Notes: generated by a model from the sequence alone, not told the origin. A stretch of DNA of 64,000 bases from Paenibacillus sp. BK033 (GCF_004345425.1 NZ_SLVP01000008.1:186001-250000), one strand, 5' to 3'; shown: positions 44,310 through 53,507, counted from the stretch's first letter. Translations and numbers: made by a program.

Positions 44310-44375
44310 TCTAAAGAAACTACAGATGCTTATTTCGCTAAATTCGCTGCTTTTTCAACTCTAACGAAACTCAGA
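44310..44375 (-). promoter_or_regulatory. Paired direct repeats upstream of the alpha-galactosidase gene
   Basis: TCTAAAGAAACTACAGA (44310-44326) and TCTAACGAAACTCAGA (44360-44375) are near-identical direct repeats 50 bases apart. The first overlaps the palindrome GTTTCT-AA-AGAAAC (44307-44320). They lie 20-90 bases before the start codon and may bind a regulator. Confidence 0.45.
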
Positions 44376-44449
44376 CACGCTATTCACCATCAAACCATGC
44401 TCAATCTGAAAAAAATAGGCCAAATCACGTTACCCAGTTTCGTTACGTC

Positions 44450-44671
44450 CCACAGGTGGCGCATGCCCCAAATGGGCATCTCATGCCTCATCAATACGCT
44501 AACCACGCAGTGGCGCATGCCCCAAATGGGCATCGCATGCCTCGTCAGCACGCTAGCCACAGGTGGCGCATGCCCCAATGGGCAACGCACGCATCATCAG
44601 CCCGCTAGCCCCGCCGATGGGGCTTGCCCCAATGGGCAAAGCATGCGCCATGCAGCCGCCCAACCTGCTAG
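44450..44671. repeat. GC-rich tandem repeat, four units of 52-63 bp
   Basis: Units begin at 44450, 44503, 44557 and 44609. Each contains GTGGCGCATGCCCCAAATGGGCAT or a close variant (written here as GGCGCATGCCCC then AATGGGCA), so each has a GCCC/GGGC hairpin, and ends near CACGCTAGC. The array lies between the alpha-galactosidase promoter and the terminator of the solute-binding protein gene. An open frame across it is not a convincing gene. Confidence 0.88.
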
Positions 44672-44717
44672 CGCCGCGGAAGGCTCAGGCCCCTAATTAG
44701 CCGGCCCACCAACCATT

Positions 44718-44764
44718 AAAAAAGAGGCTGTCCCATCAGCCATTGGCTTCTGGGACAGCCCCTC
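44718..44764 (-). terminator. Intrinsic terminator of the sugar-binding protein gene
   Basis: On the minus strand GGGCTGTCCCA pairs with TGGGACAGCCT, followed by CTTTTTTAATG. Confidence 0.92.
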
Positions 44765-44775
44765 GTTAAAGTAGC

Positions 44776-46089
44776 TTATTCGGCCGACCCGAATTGCTGC
44801 CATGCAGTCTGGATTTCGTTGATGGCTTGATCTTTCTTCTTGCTGCCGCCGATGTAAGCCTGCATGATTTCGCCGAATTTCTGATGGAACGTATCGAGCG
44901 AGTAGTTAACCGACAGGTCGCCGGATTTTTGCGTTTTCAGGATCTCTTCCATTTGCTTAGGCATATCCAGGTCAGGAAGCGGAGCGTCCTTGATTGGCGG
45001 AATGACCTTCGCTACGTTGGAGAACCATTGCTTGCCGTAGTCCGAAGTGTACAGCCAGTTGAAGAAGTCGATCGCTTCACGGGCTACTTTGGAATCTTTG
45101 TTGATGCGAAGCGCTTGGTCGGCGCCTGTAACGATTTGCGCTTGCTCAGGCTTGTCGCTTACAGGGTAGCCGGCGATGCCGATTTGGATGTCCGGGCTGA
45201 TTTTCTTGATCGCTTCCTCATCCCATGCGCCTTTACCCGTCATGAACGCTGCTTTGCCTTGCGCAAAGTCGCTGACTTCCGCGTTGCTGTCGCGCTCAAG
45301 CGGCTTGTCCGTACCGTGTTTAACGGTCAGGTCGATGAAGTTGAAGAAGTTGTCCTTCAGAACCGGATGATCGTTGAACGTTGTTTTGCCGTCGATGAAT
45401 TGCTGTACCAGCTCTTTAGGCGCGATACCCGCATCTTCAGCAGCTGCGTTTACATAGTGTTGGAAGATGTGCTTCCATACCCACCACTCTTTATAAGCGT
45501 TGGCGAATGGCGTGATTTTCTTCGCTTCAAGCTTCGCGATATCATCGTTCAGCTCTGCGATCGTTTTAGGAGGCTCGGCGATGCCTGCATCCGACAGAAG
45601 CTTCTTGTTGTAGATCAGCGTCATCAGGTTGCCTTTAACAGGCAGACCCAGTACTTTGCCGTCCGAAGAAGTCATGTTGGCTTTAACGCCGTCCGTCATC
45701 GCAGCCGCAAGAGGCTCGTTGGTCAGATCCGCGCTGTATTCAGCGAAAGTATCGATGTCACCGCCAGCCGTTGTCTGGAACACGTCAGGCGTGCTGCCCG
45801 AAGCGATCTTGGATTTCAACACTGTATTGTAATCGGCTTGCATGATTTCAAGGTTGATCGTTACGTTTGGCTTCACTTTCTTGTACTCGGCGATGTACGC
45901 GTTGAACGCATCCGTGTACTCCGGAGAAGCTGTGAACATGTTAATCGTTACCGGTTTGTCGGAAGCCGCGCCATTACCCGCCGCACCACCGTTATTAGCT
46001 GTTTCATTGCCATTGTTGCCGCCGCAAGCAGCGAGCATGCCGCCGACCAGCGCAAGGCTGAGCGACACCGAAGCTATTCTTTTGAACAT
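44776..46089 (-). CDS. Carbohydrate ABC transporter, extracellular solute-binding lipoprotein
   Basis: The product of about 437 residues has a lipoprotein signal (lipobox LAAC, cysteine at about residue 22), an Asn/Gly-rich spacer, and a family 1 solute-binding fold (ITLNMFTASPEY-like start, TPDVFQTTAGGD, FAQGKAAFMTGKGAWD). The frame extends to 46218, but GGGGG precedes ATG at 46089, giving MFKRIASVSL. It should deliver a sugar to the permeases encoded at 49940-51663. The two-component genes between them presumably control it. The ATPase subunit is not in this window. Confidence 0.93.
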   Translation of the reverse strand: MFKRIASVSLSLALVGGMLAACGGNNGNETANNGGAAGNGAASDKPVTINMFTASPEYTDAFNAYIAEYKKVKPNVTINLEIMQADYNTVLKSKIASGSTPDVFQTTAGGDIDTFAEYSADLTNEPLAAAMTDGVKANMTSSDGKVLGLPVKGNLMTLIYNKKLLSDAGIAEPPKTIAELNDDIAKLEAKKITPFANAYKEWWVWKHIFQHYVNAAAEDAGIAPKELVQQFIDGKTTFNDHPVLKDNFFNFIDLTVKHGTDKPLERDSNAEVSDFAQGKAAFMTGKGAWDEEAIKKISPDIQIGIAGYPVSDKPEQAQIVTGADQALRINKDSKVAREAIDFFNWLYTSDYGKQWFSNVAKVIPPIKDAPLPDLDMPKQMEEILKTQKSGDLSVNYSLDTFHQKFGEIMQAYIGGSKKKDQAINEIQTAWQQFGSAE

Positions 46090-46227
46090 TGTAACGCCCC
46101 CGTTTCTCATAGTTGCCAGCATTTCTGACTTCCCGTCCACGATTGGCGGGCTGTTATTGTAGCTGACCTTATGCACACGTTTATCATAATGAATAAGGAT
46201 CGGGATAAAAATGCACATAAGTGACTA

Positions 46228-46273
46228 GTTAAGGGTAAAAAAGCGGAGTGTTGCCCTAGTTCACTTTTTATCC
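46228..46273. promoter_or_regulatory. Candidate regulator box upstream of the binding-protein gene
   Basis: On the minus strand TTTTTTACCCTTAAC occupies 46242-46228. On the plus strand AGTTCACTTTTTATCC lies at 46258-46273. Both resemble AGTTCACCTTTTTACCCC at 49779-49796 before the permease gene. The minus copy lies about 140 bases before the binding-protein start. Confidence 0.5.
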
Positions 46274-47902
46274 TTCCTTGCGAGCGGTTCGATACTCCGT
46301 CGGCGAAATGGAGAAATAATTCCGGAATGCTTTGCTGAAATAATTCTTGTCCTTGTAGCCAAGCATCTCGGAAATATCCTGGATCTTCAGGCTTGGATCG
46401 TCGAGAAGCTCCTTCGCCTTGTCCATTCGAATACGCTGCACGTACTCATGGATCCCGCATCCGAACTGCTGCTTGAACAGCTTCATTATATATTCCCGGC
46501 TTAGAAAATATTTATCAGCGAACATCGAAATTTTGATGTCTTCGTAATACCGGTTATCGATGTACGCTTTAATATCTCCAATCTCGAAGGGACGATTCGC
46601 GGACTGCGTCAGGCGGATCTGCTCTAAGTAGAAGTGAAGCGCATCCTCCAGCAGCCGGCTGAACTGCTCATAGCTCGCAAAGTCGTCGGACAAGCCCATG
46701 AAGCGAACCGGATGCTCCTCCATTAAAGGCAGCTTGTCCCTGGGCACGCCAAGCTCCAGCGAGATATCGTTGAGCAAAATAATGAACCGGGCCAGCGACT
46801 GATCCGCTTCCCCTATCGTAAACAATTCGGCGCCGCCCCATTTTCTCAGCTCTTCGGACAGAATCGATTTCGCCCCAGCCGTATTGCCGGACTCCAGCGC
46901 CGCCCGGAACAACTGAATTCGACCTGTTACAGGATAGCTTTCGTTAACGGACTTCATGACGGTATTGGCCACAAAGTACCCCTTCAGCTTCAGCAGATCA
47001 ATTCCGTTGATCGCCGCCTTGGCCGTCTCGTAAGAGGAGGCAATTTCCATAATGCTCTCGCAGGGGGTGCCAATTCCCGCAACGGCCACGATGCCAAGCA
47101 GATCTTGAAGCGCCGCCAGCGCTTTGTTCATCTGGTGCAGCGAGCGGTACGCGATATCCTCCTGGTAAGCGCCCTTCATCGTCAAGATGACGATAAGCTC
47201 GCGGTCCAGCTTGGGACTGGCGAAGCTAAACGCCTGGAAGTACTCGCCCGCAATCTCGTTCAGCATATTCCCCACGGCAAAATGAAGCAGGTCCACGTCC
47301 GAATGGAACCGGGCTTTCCGCACCTTCTCCATATTCAGCATCCTCAGCACGACCGCGGCGAACCGGTTGTCCGGATCATCCGCCCCGATCAGCGGAAGGA
47401 AAGCCTCGTTCGTCTGGCTGCGGAAGCTGCGGTCGATAATGGACAGATACATTTTCTCCTTCAGCTTGGGCAGGGACATATTGAGGGTAATATTGCGGTT
47501 AATGAACTCGCTCTCCCGAACGCGGCGCGCTTCCAGCAGATCGACCGCCTTGCGCAGCGCGGCATTCAGGTCCTGCCGGTTAATCGGCTTGAGCAGATAG
47601 TCGACAACCTTCGAGCGAATAGCCTGCCGGGTATATTCGAAATCGTTATATCCGCTAATCACGATGGCCGGCAGATCCGGGTAGTCCTGCTCCAGCACCT
47701 GCAGCAGCTCCGCGCCGCTCATGCCCGGCATCTTCATATCCACCATCACAAGATCCACCGAATGGCTGGCCATCATCTCAAGCCCCATCTTGCCGTCGGT
47801 AGCTTCCAGCACCTCGCCCACGCCAAGGCCTTTCCAGTCGCCCAGAATCCGTATGGCCTCGCGAAGCGGTTCCTCGTCGTCGATAATAAGAACTTTATAC
47901 AT
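46268..47902 (-). CDS. Response regulator with AraC-type DNA-binding domain (YesN-like)
   Basis: The 544-residue protein has an N-terminal receiver domain (residues 1-120: VLIIDDEEPLREA acidic pocket, DLVMVDMKMPGMSG phosphorylation site, LLKPINRQDL switch lysine), a middle region of about 290 residues of the YesN type, and a C-terminal AraC helix-turn-helix (SREYIMKLFKQQFGCGIHEY, IQDISEMLGYKDKNYFSKAF). It probably activates the adjacent sugar transport genes when phosphorylated by the kinase at 47895. The two genes overlap by 8 bases. Confidence 0.95.
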   Translation of the reverse strand: MYKVLIIDDEEPLREAIRILGDWKGLGVGEVLEATDGKMGLEMMASHSVDLVMVDMKMPGMSGAELLQVLEQDYPDLPAIVISGYNDFEYTRQAIRSKVVDYLLKPINRQDLNAALRKAVDLLEARRVRESEFINRNITLNMSLPKLKEKMYLSIIDRSFRSQTNEAFLPLIGADDPDNRFAAVVLRMLNMEKVRKARFHSDVDLLHFAVGNMLNEIAGEYFQAFSFASPKLDRELIVILTMKGAYQEDIAYRSLHQMNKALAALQDLLGIVAVAGIGTPCESIMEIASSYETAKAAINGIDLLKLKGYFVANTVMKSVNESYPVTGRIQLFRAALESGNTAGAKSILSEELRKWGGAELFTIGEADQSLARFIILLNDISLELGVPRDKLPLMEEHPVRFMGLSDDFASYEQFSRLLEDALHFYLEQIRLTQSANRPFEIGDIKAYIDNRYYEDIKISMFADKYFLSREYIMKLFKQQFGCGIHEYVQRIRMDKAKELLDDPSLKIQDISEMLGYKDKNYFSKAFRNYFSISPTEYRTARKEG

Positions 47903-49757
47903 ATTGCCCGCCTCCCCGCGGTATTAGCATTTCCATTTCCGTGCCGGTCGGACTTGTCCGGATCACCAGCTGCGAGCTTGTTCCGTACAGCAGCTTGAGC
48001 CGCGTATTCAGGTTAACCAGACCGACGCTTCCTTCTTCCTCCGTCCGTTCATTCCAGTCGCCCTCGAACGATTCGAGCACGTCCTTCAGCCTGCCCGGCG
48101 CAAAGCCGGGTCCGTTGTCGCTGACGATAATGAAGGCATGACCGCCCGACGCCCTTGCGCTGATCCGGATGGTTACGGGACTGGAGACCATCTCGACCCC
48201 ATGCTTGATGGCATTTTCCACCAAGGTCTGAAGCGACAGCTTAGGTAGCTCCAGCTCCTTGAGGTCCCGGTCCCAGTCGATGACCAGCTGCAGCCTGCCT
48301 CCGAACCGCGCCTTCTGCAGCGACATGTAGCGTTCGATATGCAGCAGCTCCTCGCTCGCGCGAACGATATCCTTGCCGCTGATGCAATACCTGAGCGTAA
48401 GCGCCAGCGCGTCCACCATGTCCGCGATATCGAAGCGCTCCGCCTTCAGCGCCTTGGTCGAGATCGCTTGCAGCGCGTTATAGAGGAAATGCGGATTAAT
48501 CTCCGCCTCGAGCGCCTTCAAGATGGCGTTCTTCTCCACCAGCTTCATCTTGTAGCGCTCGTTGATAAGCTCATTCGTCTGGCTGACCATCTGATTGAAT
48601 TGGCGGGACAGATAAGCCAGCTCATCCCGGCCGACAACCTCTGTGGAAGCCTCGAAATCCCCGGTACTAAAGCGCTTCATCTGCTGCGAGAGCAGCTTGA
48701 GCGGCTTGGTGACCGCATTGGAGAAATACGTGATCAGCACAACCGCCAGCAGCAGGAACAAGAGACCGATCATAAAGTTCAAGTTACGGGTTGTCTTCGC
48801 GGCCGCATAAAGCTCTTTGTAAGGAATCGGCTTCACTAACTTCCACCCGTCCTGCGCCCCTACGTTATAGACGACCAGATATTTGTTATTTTCCGGTGAA
48901 TTCCAGGTTAGGCCGTTGGCTTCCGTTCCGTCCGTCTTAATCCCTTTCATCAAGCCGCTGCCCTCCATCGACTCATAGAACGTTCTGTCATCCAGCGCGA
49001 ACGGCACATTGTCAGGACTTAGGAAGAACAGATGCTGGCCTCTGTCCTCGGGTATGTCCTGCATGATTTTATTCATCGTGCTCTTGTTGTAATAAAAGGA
49101 CACTACCGCCTGAGGAGCGCGGGTCGAGATTGAACGAAGCACCCGGTGATACGCCATAAAGCTGCGGCTCGGGTCCATATCGTAGCCCCGTTCCTCGTTC
49201 GACAGAAGGAAGGACTGATACGCCTGATTCGTCCCGCTGTCCATCGCCTGCTTGTACCAGGACATCGTTGGTATATTGTCCGCTTGGCCCGACCGGATCT
49301 TGATATCGAAGTTCTCCTTGGCAATCGTGTAGTACGTGCCGCTCCTGACGAAATACAAATAAATCGCTTCGAGATCCTCGTTGCTGCGGGAGAAATACAT
49401 GTTTCGCAGGTAATCCTCCACGTACATTTTGGATGCATAATCCGTGGACGCATGCGTAATGGCAAAAGCCAGCTCGTCGTAATTCACCTGCGGGAGCGAC
49501 AGCTGCTCCATCCCGTCAAGGTAATCCTCCAGATTCTTGTTGACGAGGAGCAAATTGTTCGACGTGCTGGCAATGCTGTTATTAAGCGCTTCCCGCTGCA
49601 GCATTTTGTACGAGATGAAGGTCAAGGACCCCACAACCAGAATAATGATCGTCGTAAAAAGCAAAATAAGCTTGTTCACCAATCGGCTGGACACACGCTC
49701 GGTCAAGACGCTCCAGCTTTTTGCGATATGATTTGCGATAACCATCCACTCCCCCAT
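47895..49757 (-). CDS. Sensor histidine kinase (YesM-like)
   Basis: The product of about 620 residues has an N-terminal membrane helix (about 30-50), an extracellular sensor domain, a second helix (about 308-326), a HAMP linker (NAVTKPLKLLSQQMKRFSTG) and the His_kinase domain with INPHFLYNALQAI, the phosphoacceptor histidine. A HATPase_c domain follows, with LVENAIKHG and SDNGPGFAPG. It senses an external carbohydrate signal. In-frame starts are TTG 49763, ATG 49757 and ATG 49745; the last has GGGAG closest. It is divergent from the permease operon. Confidence 0.94.
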   Translation of the reverse strand: MGEWMVIANHIAKSWSVLTERVSSRLVNKLILLFTTIIILVVGSLTFISYKMLQREALNNSIASTSNNLLLVNKNLEDYLDGMEQLSLPQVNYDELAFAITHASTDYASKMYVEDYLRNMYFSRSNEDLEAIYLYFVRSGTYYTIAKENFDIKIRSGQADNIPTMSWYKQAMDSGTNQAYQSFLLSNEERGYDMDPSRSFMAYHRVLRSISTRAPQAVVSFYYNKSTMNKIMQDIPEDRGQHLFFLSPDNVPFALDDRTFYESMEGSGLMKGIKTDGTEANGLTWNSPENNKYLVVYNVGAQDGWKLVKPIPYKELYAAAKTTRNLNFMIGLLFLLLAVVLITYFSNAVTKPLKLLSQQMKRFSTGDFEASTEVVGRDELAYLSRQFNQMVSQTNELINERYKMKLVEKNAILKALEAEINPHFLYNALQAISTKALKAERFDIADMVDALALTLRYCISGKDIVRASEELLHIERYMSLQKARFGGRLQLVIDWDRDLKELELPKLSLQTLVENAIKHGVEMVSSPVTIRISARASGGHAFIIVSDNGPGFAPGRLKDVLESFEGDWNERTEEEGSVGLVNLNTRLKLLYGTSSQLVIRTSPTGTEMEMLIPRGGGQYV

Positions 49758-49778
49758 GCTCAAAGGTGCCTGCCGTAC

Positions 49779-49800
49779 AGTTCACCTTTTTACCCCTAAC
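49779..49800 (+). promoter_or_regulatory. Candidate regulator box upstream of the permease genes
   Basis: AGTTCACCTTTTTACCCC followed by TAAC lies about 140 bases before the first permease start. It matches, in the same orientation relative to the gene, the TTTTTTACCCTTAAC box before the binding-protein gene (46242-46228). Confidence 0.5.
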
Positions 49801-49939
49801 AGATTTCATATATCCATTTTGGCTGCCTTAAGGCGCAATTATAATACACAGTATATCGAATAAGGTACTGATGTATAGTCGGCCAACGACATCCGGACAT
49901 ACGAGGCGACAACTGACGACATCGAGAAGAGGTGCAAAT

Positions 49940-50830
49940 ATGTTTAAGAAAATGGGGAGAAAAGTAAGCGAGAAAATCGAGTTCGGGCTGTTCACGCTGC
50001 CGGTTCTCATCTGTATCGCGATCGCCTTCTACATTCCGTTCGCGATGACGATCCGCTATTCCCTGACCAAATGGAACGGGATCTCCAAGCATCCTAAATT
50101 TATCGGACTTGATAACTTCAAGCAAATTTTCCTGCATGACACGAACTTTACCCAATCGGCATGGTTCACGATTAAATACGCGGTTCTTTACATTGTGCTC
50201 ATTAACGTGTTCGCGATTCTGCTGGCACTGGTGCTCGACATGAAGCTCAAATCAACGTCTTGGCTGCGTGCGGCATTCTTCATCCCGTACATCCTGAGCC
50301 TTGTTATCGTCGGCTTCATCTGGAAATTCATCTTCATGCAAGGCTTCGAATCGCTTGGCGCAAGCACGGGCTGGGGCATCTTCAAGCTCAGCTGGCTGGG
50401 TGAACCGGGACTAGCCTTTATCTCCGTCCTGTTCGTATCCATCTGGCAATCGATCGGCTTCTATCTCGTGATTTACATCGCCGGCCTGCAGTCGGTGCCG
50501 GATGATCTGAAGGAAGCGGCCACCGTTGACGGGGCTGGCCCAGTCCGCCGCTTCTTCAGCGTAATCCTGCCGCTTCTGGCTCCATCGATTACGATCTCGG
50601 TCTTTATGGCCCTGACGAACTCGATCAAAGTATTCGACGTCATCCTGTCGCTCACCGGCGGCGGTCCCGGCGGCACGACTTACAGTATCGCTTACGATAT
50701 CTACCGCGATACCTTCCAGAACAACCTGTACGGCTACGGTACGGCCAAAGCGCTGATCCTGTTCGTTGCCGTGCTCATCATTACCGTTATTCAATTGACG
50801 ATCTTCAAACGCAGGGAGGTTGAGGCATAA
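49940..50830 (+). CDS. Carbohydrate ABC transporter permease (MalF-type)
   Basis: The product of about 296 residues has six helices and the cytoplasmic loop EAATVDGAGPVRRFFSVILP (EAA motif) that contacts the ATPase. It belongs to the family of UgpA/MsmF-type sugar permeases. The frame extends to 49871, but AGAGG precedes ATG at 49940, giving MFKKMGRKVSEK. The stop overlaps the next ATG (TAATG). It works with the second permease and the binding protein at 44776. Confidence 0.95.
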   Translation: MFKKMGRKVSEKIEFGLFTLPVLICIAIAFYIPFAMTIRYSLTKWNGISKHPKFIGLDNFKQIFLHDTNFTQSAWFTIKYAVLYIVLINVFAILLALVLDMKLKSTSWLRAAFFIPYILSLVIVGFIWKFIFMQGFESLGASTGWGIFKLSWLGEPGLAFISVLFVSIWQSIGFYLVIYIAGLQSVPDDLKEAATVDGAGPVRRFFSVILPLLAPSITISVFMALTNSIKVFDVILSLTGGGPGGTTYSIAYDIYRDTFQNNLYGYGTAKALILFVAVLIITVIQLTIFKRREVEA

Positions 50831-51663
50831 TGAACCGTCAATCCAAAGCCGGACGCATCACGCTCGAAGTGGTGATGGTCCTCCTGTCTCTGTTGTTCCT
50901 GTATCCGCTGTTCCTGGCGATCATTAACTCGTTCAAGAGCTTTGGCGAGGTCATGAGAGACGTCATTGCTCTTCCGACCAAGCTGTCGTTCGGCAACTAC
51001 GAGCATGTGTGGAACGTCATCAACTACCCGAAGCTGTTCCTGAACAACTTCGTAATCACCGGGCTTGGTCTCGTGGGGATTATCCTCGTTTCCTCGATCG
51101 CGGCTTATAAGCTGGCCCGCACGAAATCGAAATGGAGCGGCCTGATCTACATGCTCTGCATTATGCCGATGCTGATTCCGTTCCAGTCGATTATGCTTAC
51201 CGTTCTTAAGCTGTCCCAAAAGCTTTACATTACCGAAAGCACTTGGGGACTTGGCCTTCTGTACTGGGGCTTCGGCGCACCGCTGGCCGTGTTCATCTAC
51301 CATGGCTTCGTTAAAGGCATTCCGAAAGAAATCGACGAGAGCGCAACGATTGACGGCGCTTCCGGCTTCCGCCTCTTCTTCAGCGTGATCTTCCCGCTGC
51401 TGAAGTCCGTAACCACAACGATCGTCATTATCGACGTGATGTGGATCTGGAACGACTTCCTGCTGCCGCTCCTTATGGTTAACGGCTCGCCGGATACGAA
51501 GACGCTGACGCTTGCGGCTTACACCTTCGTTGGCCAATATACGTCGGACTGGCAGTTTGCGATGACGGCCATGGTCATGGCCGTTCTGCCTTCGATCGTC
51601 GTGTTTATCTTCCTGCAAAAATATATCGTTAAAGGCGTTGTAGCCGGCGCCGTTAAAGGTTAA
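50830..51663 (+). CDS. Carbohydrate ABC transporter permease (MalG-type)
   Basis: The 277-residue product has six helices and the motif IDESATIDGASGFRLFFSVIFP (ESATIDGASG), typical of UgpE/MsmG-type permeases. GGGAGG lies at an appropriate distance inside the end of the previous gene, and the start codon overlaps its stop by one base, so the two subunits are translationally coupled. No ATPase gene follows. A shared MsmK/MsmX-type ATPase encoded elsewhere is expected, as in Bacillus. Confidence 0.95.
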   Translation: MNRQSKAGRITLEVVMVLLSLLFLYPLFLAIINSFKSFGEVMRDVIALPTKLSFGNYEHVWNVINYPKLFLNNFVITGLGLVGIILVSSIAAYKLARTKSKWSGLIYMLCIMPMLIPFQSIMLTVLKLSQKLYITESTWGLGLLYWGFGAPLAVFIYHGFVKGIPKEIDESATIDGASGFRLFFSVIFPLLKSVTTTIVIIDVMWIWNDFLLPLLMVNGSPDTKTLTLAAYTFVGQYTSDWQFAMTAMVMAVLPSIVVFIFLQKYIVKGVVAGAVKG

Positions 51664-51671
51664 TGGCGTTA

Positions 51672-51728
51672 ATGCCCGTCCGCTCCTTCCGCATCCCTTG
51701 CATGCGGCGGGCCGGATGGGCATTTTTG
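51672..51728 (+). terminator. Intrinsic terminator of the permease operon
   Basis: ATGCCCGTCCG pairs with CGGATGGGCAT (one wobble), with an inner CCGCAT/ATGCGG hairpin, followed by TTTTTG. Confidence 0.85.
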
Positions 51729-51901
51729 CCGTTCCCGGCCTATATCAGCTGATCGTCATTAACCGGGAGCGTTCCGTTTTACCGCAGCTAAAACTGCGAT
51801 TCGACAGAATCACTGTTTTTTAGAATGATTATCGTAACATTCGACAAAAAATGATACACTATCGTTTAGTAAGAATTAGGAAGGAGCATCGCCTGCCATC
51901 C

Positions 51902-53503
51902 ATGGTCTATAAGATACGGCCGCGCAAAGGCTTTAAGCTGTCCTCTATTATTTCATTTGTCGTCATCCTATCCGTTCTGATTACCATCTTCATCAGTACC
52001 ATTATCGGATATAACACCGAGCGAAAGTCGCTCTTCAACAATACAATCGAAATGAACGGCATTGCGGCGCTGAACTTAAGCAAAACGACGCAGTCGCTTG
52101 TTATATCCATGCAGAAGAGTCTCGAGGTGACCGCGGATTATTTCTCGGACATCGAGCTAAGCGATCGGAATGTCTTGTCCCAGCTGGATTTCTTTATGGG
52201 GACAAGCCCTTATTTCAACTCGCTTACGATTGTGAACAAGAACGGCGTTATTGTCTCTACTTCGCCCAACAACCTGAATCTCATAGGCAGCAAGCCGACT
52301 TCGGAAGCGACAACGGAATCGCTCCGGTTGAAGAAGCCGTATATATCGAAGCCGTTCCATGCCATAACCAACCGGCTGATCGTTATGGTAAGCTCGCCGA
52401 TCTTCGACCATAACGGCAATTACAAAGGCTTTGTCGGCGGATCGATCTACCTGCAGCAAGCGAATATTTTCCGCGATATTCTAGGCGTTCAGGCGAGCAC
52501 CACAAACGGTTCCTACTTCTATGTGGTGGATTCCGCCGGCAACCTGATCTATCACCCGGACAAAGACCGCATCTCGGAAAATGTGAGCAGCAATCCGGTT
52601 GTCCGGAAGCTGATGAAGGGAATGTCCGGCGCGCAGCGCATCATCAACTCGCAGGGGCAAAATTTCCTTGCGGGCTTTGCGCCGGTACCGGCTGCGGGCT
52701 GGGGGATCGTCTCGCAGACGCCGCAGGACTATATTACGAATATTTCGGAAAACGTCATCCGCGAGATGACGAAGTTCTCCGCACCGTTCGTTCTGCTGCT
52801 CGTTCTTCTCTCGTTCTGGCTGTCCCGCAAGCTGGCGCATCCGCTTAACCGGCTGGCTACCTACGCCTCCCGCCTCTCCGGCGGGGATGAAGCGCTGAAG
52901 CCGCTGCAGGCGGATGTCAGCTGGAATTATGAAGCGAATCAGCTTGTCGATACGGTCGCCGTTGCCTTCAATAAGCTGCGCGCGCAGAAGGAAGAGCTGC
53001 ATGCCGAAGCGAATACCGATGCGCTCACCGGCCTGACGAACCGCCGGACCATGGGGGCGATCACAACCTTATGGTTGCAGCAGGGCACGCCGTTCTCGGT
53101 TATTATTATGGACCTTGACCATTTCAAGAACGTAAATGACCGGCATGGCCATCAGATGGGCGATGAAGTGCTGAAATTTGTGGCAGGCGTCATGGTAAGC
53201 GAGAAGGGACCGGACGATTATTGCTGCCGGTACGGCGGCGAGGAGTTTACGATGCTGCTGCCTCATGCCACAGAGGCGGAAGCTGTGCAGGTCGCGGAGC
53301 GGATCCGGCGGCGGATCGAGCAGTCCGTCACCCCGATCGGCGAATCGGTGACGATGTCGCTTGGAGTCGCGACCTTCCCCGATGCGGCGGAGGAAGTTGT
53401 CGAGTTGTTCAAATTCGCCGATCAGGCACTCTACCAGGCCAAGCGCGACGGCCGCAACCGCACGGTTGCCTACAGCAGCCTGATGAATATGGCGCGTATC
53501 TAA
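51902..53503 (+). CDS. Membrane diguanylate cyclase with extracellular Cache-type sensor
   Basis: The product of about 533 residues has a helix at about residues 17-38, an extracellular double-Cache-like domain (about 40-280) with VSTSPNNLNLIGSKP and FVGGSIYL segments, a second helix near 295, a HAMP linker (KLAHPLNRLATYASRLSGG) and a GGDEF domain starting NTDALTGLTNRR. The active loop is RYGGEEF, so it should make cyclic di-GMP. The inhibitory RxxD site is not conserved (GPDD at that place). The ATG at 51902 is 15 bases from AAGGAG, so a non-ATG start slightly upstream is possible. Confidence 0.93.
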   Translation: MVYKIRPRKGFKLSSIISFVVILSVLITIFISTIIGYNTERKSLFNNTIEMNGIAALNLSKTTQSLVISMQKSLEVTADYFSDIELSDRNVLSQLDFFMGTSPYFNSLTIVNKNGVIVSTSPNNLNLIGSKPTSEATTESLRLKKPYISKPFHAITNRLIVMVSSPIFDHNGNYKGFVGGSIYLQQANIFRDILGVQASTTNGSYFYVVDSAGNLIYHPDKDRISENVSSNPVVRKLMKGMSGAQRIINSQGQNFLAGFAPVPAAGWGIVSQTPQDYITNISENVIREMTKFSAPFVLLLVLLSFWLSRKLAHPLNRLATYASRLSGGDEALKPLQADVSWNYEANQLVDTVAVAFNKLRAQKEELHAEANTDALTGLTNRRTMGAITTLWLQQGTPFSVIIMDLDHFKNVNDRHGHQMGDEVLKFVAGVMVSEKGPDDYCCRYGGEEFTMLLPHATEAEAVQVAERIRRRIEQSVTPIGESVTMSLGVATFPDAAEEVVELFKFADQALYQAKRDGRNRTVAYSSLMNMARI

Positions 53504-53507
53504 GTTG

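Noticed and set aside
44253-44696. 147-codon open frame across the GC-rich minisatellite
   Set aside because: Its repeats follow DNA units of 52-63 bp that do not keep frame, and no ribosome site is present.
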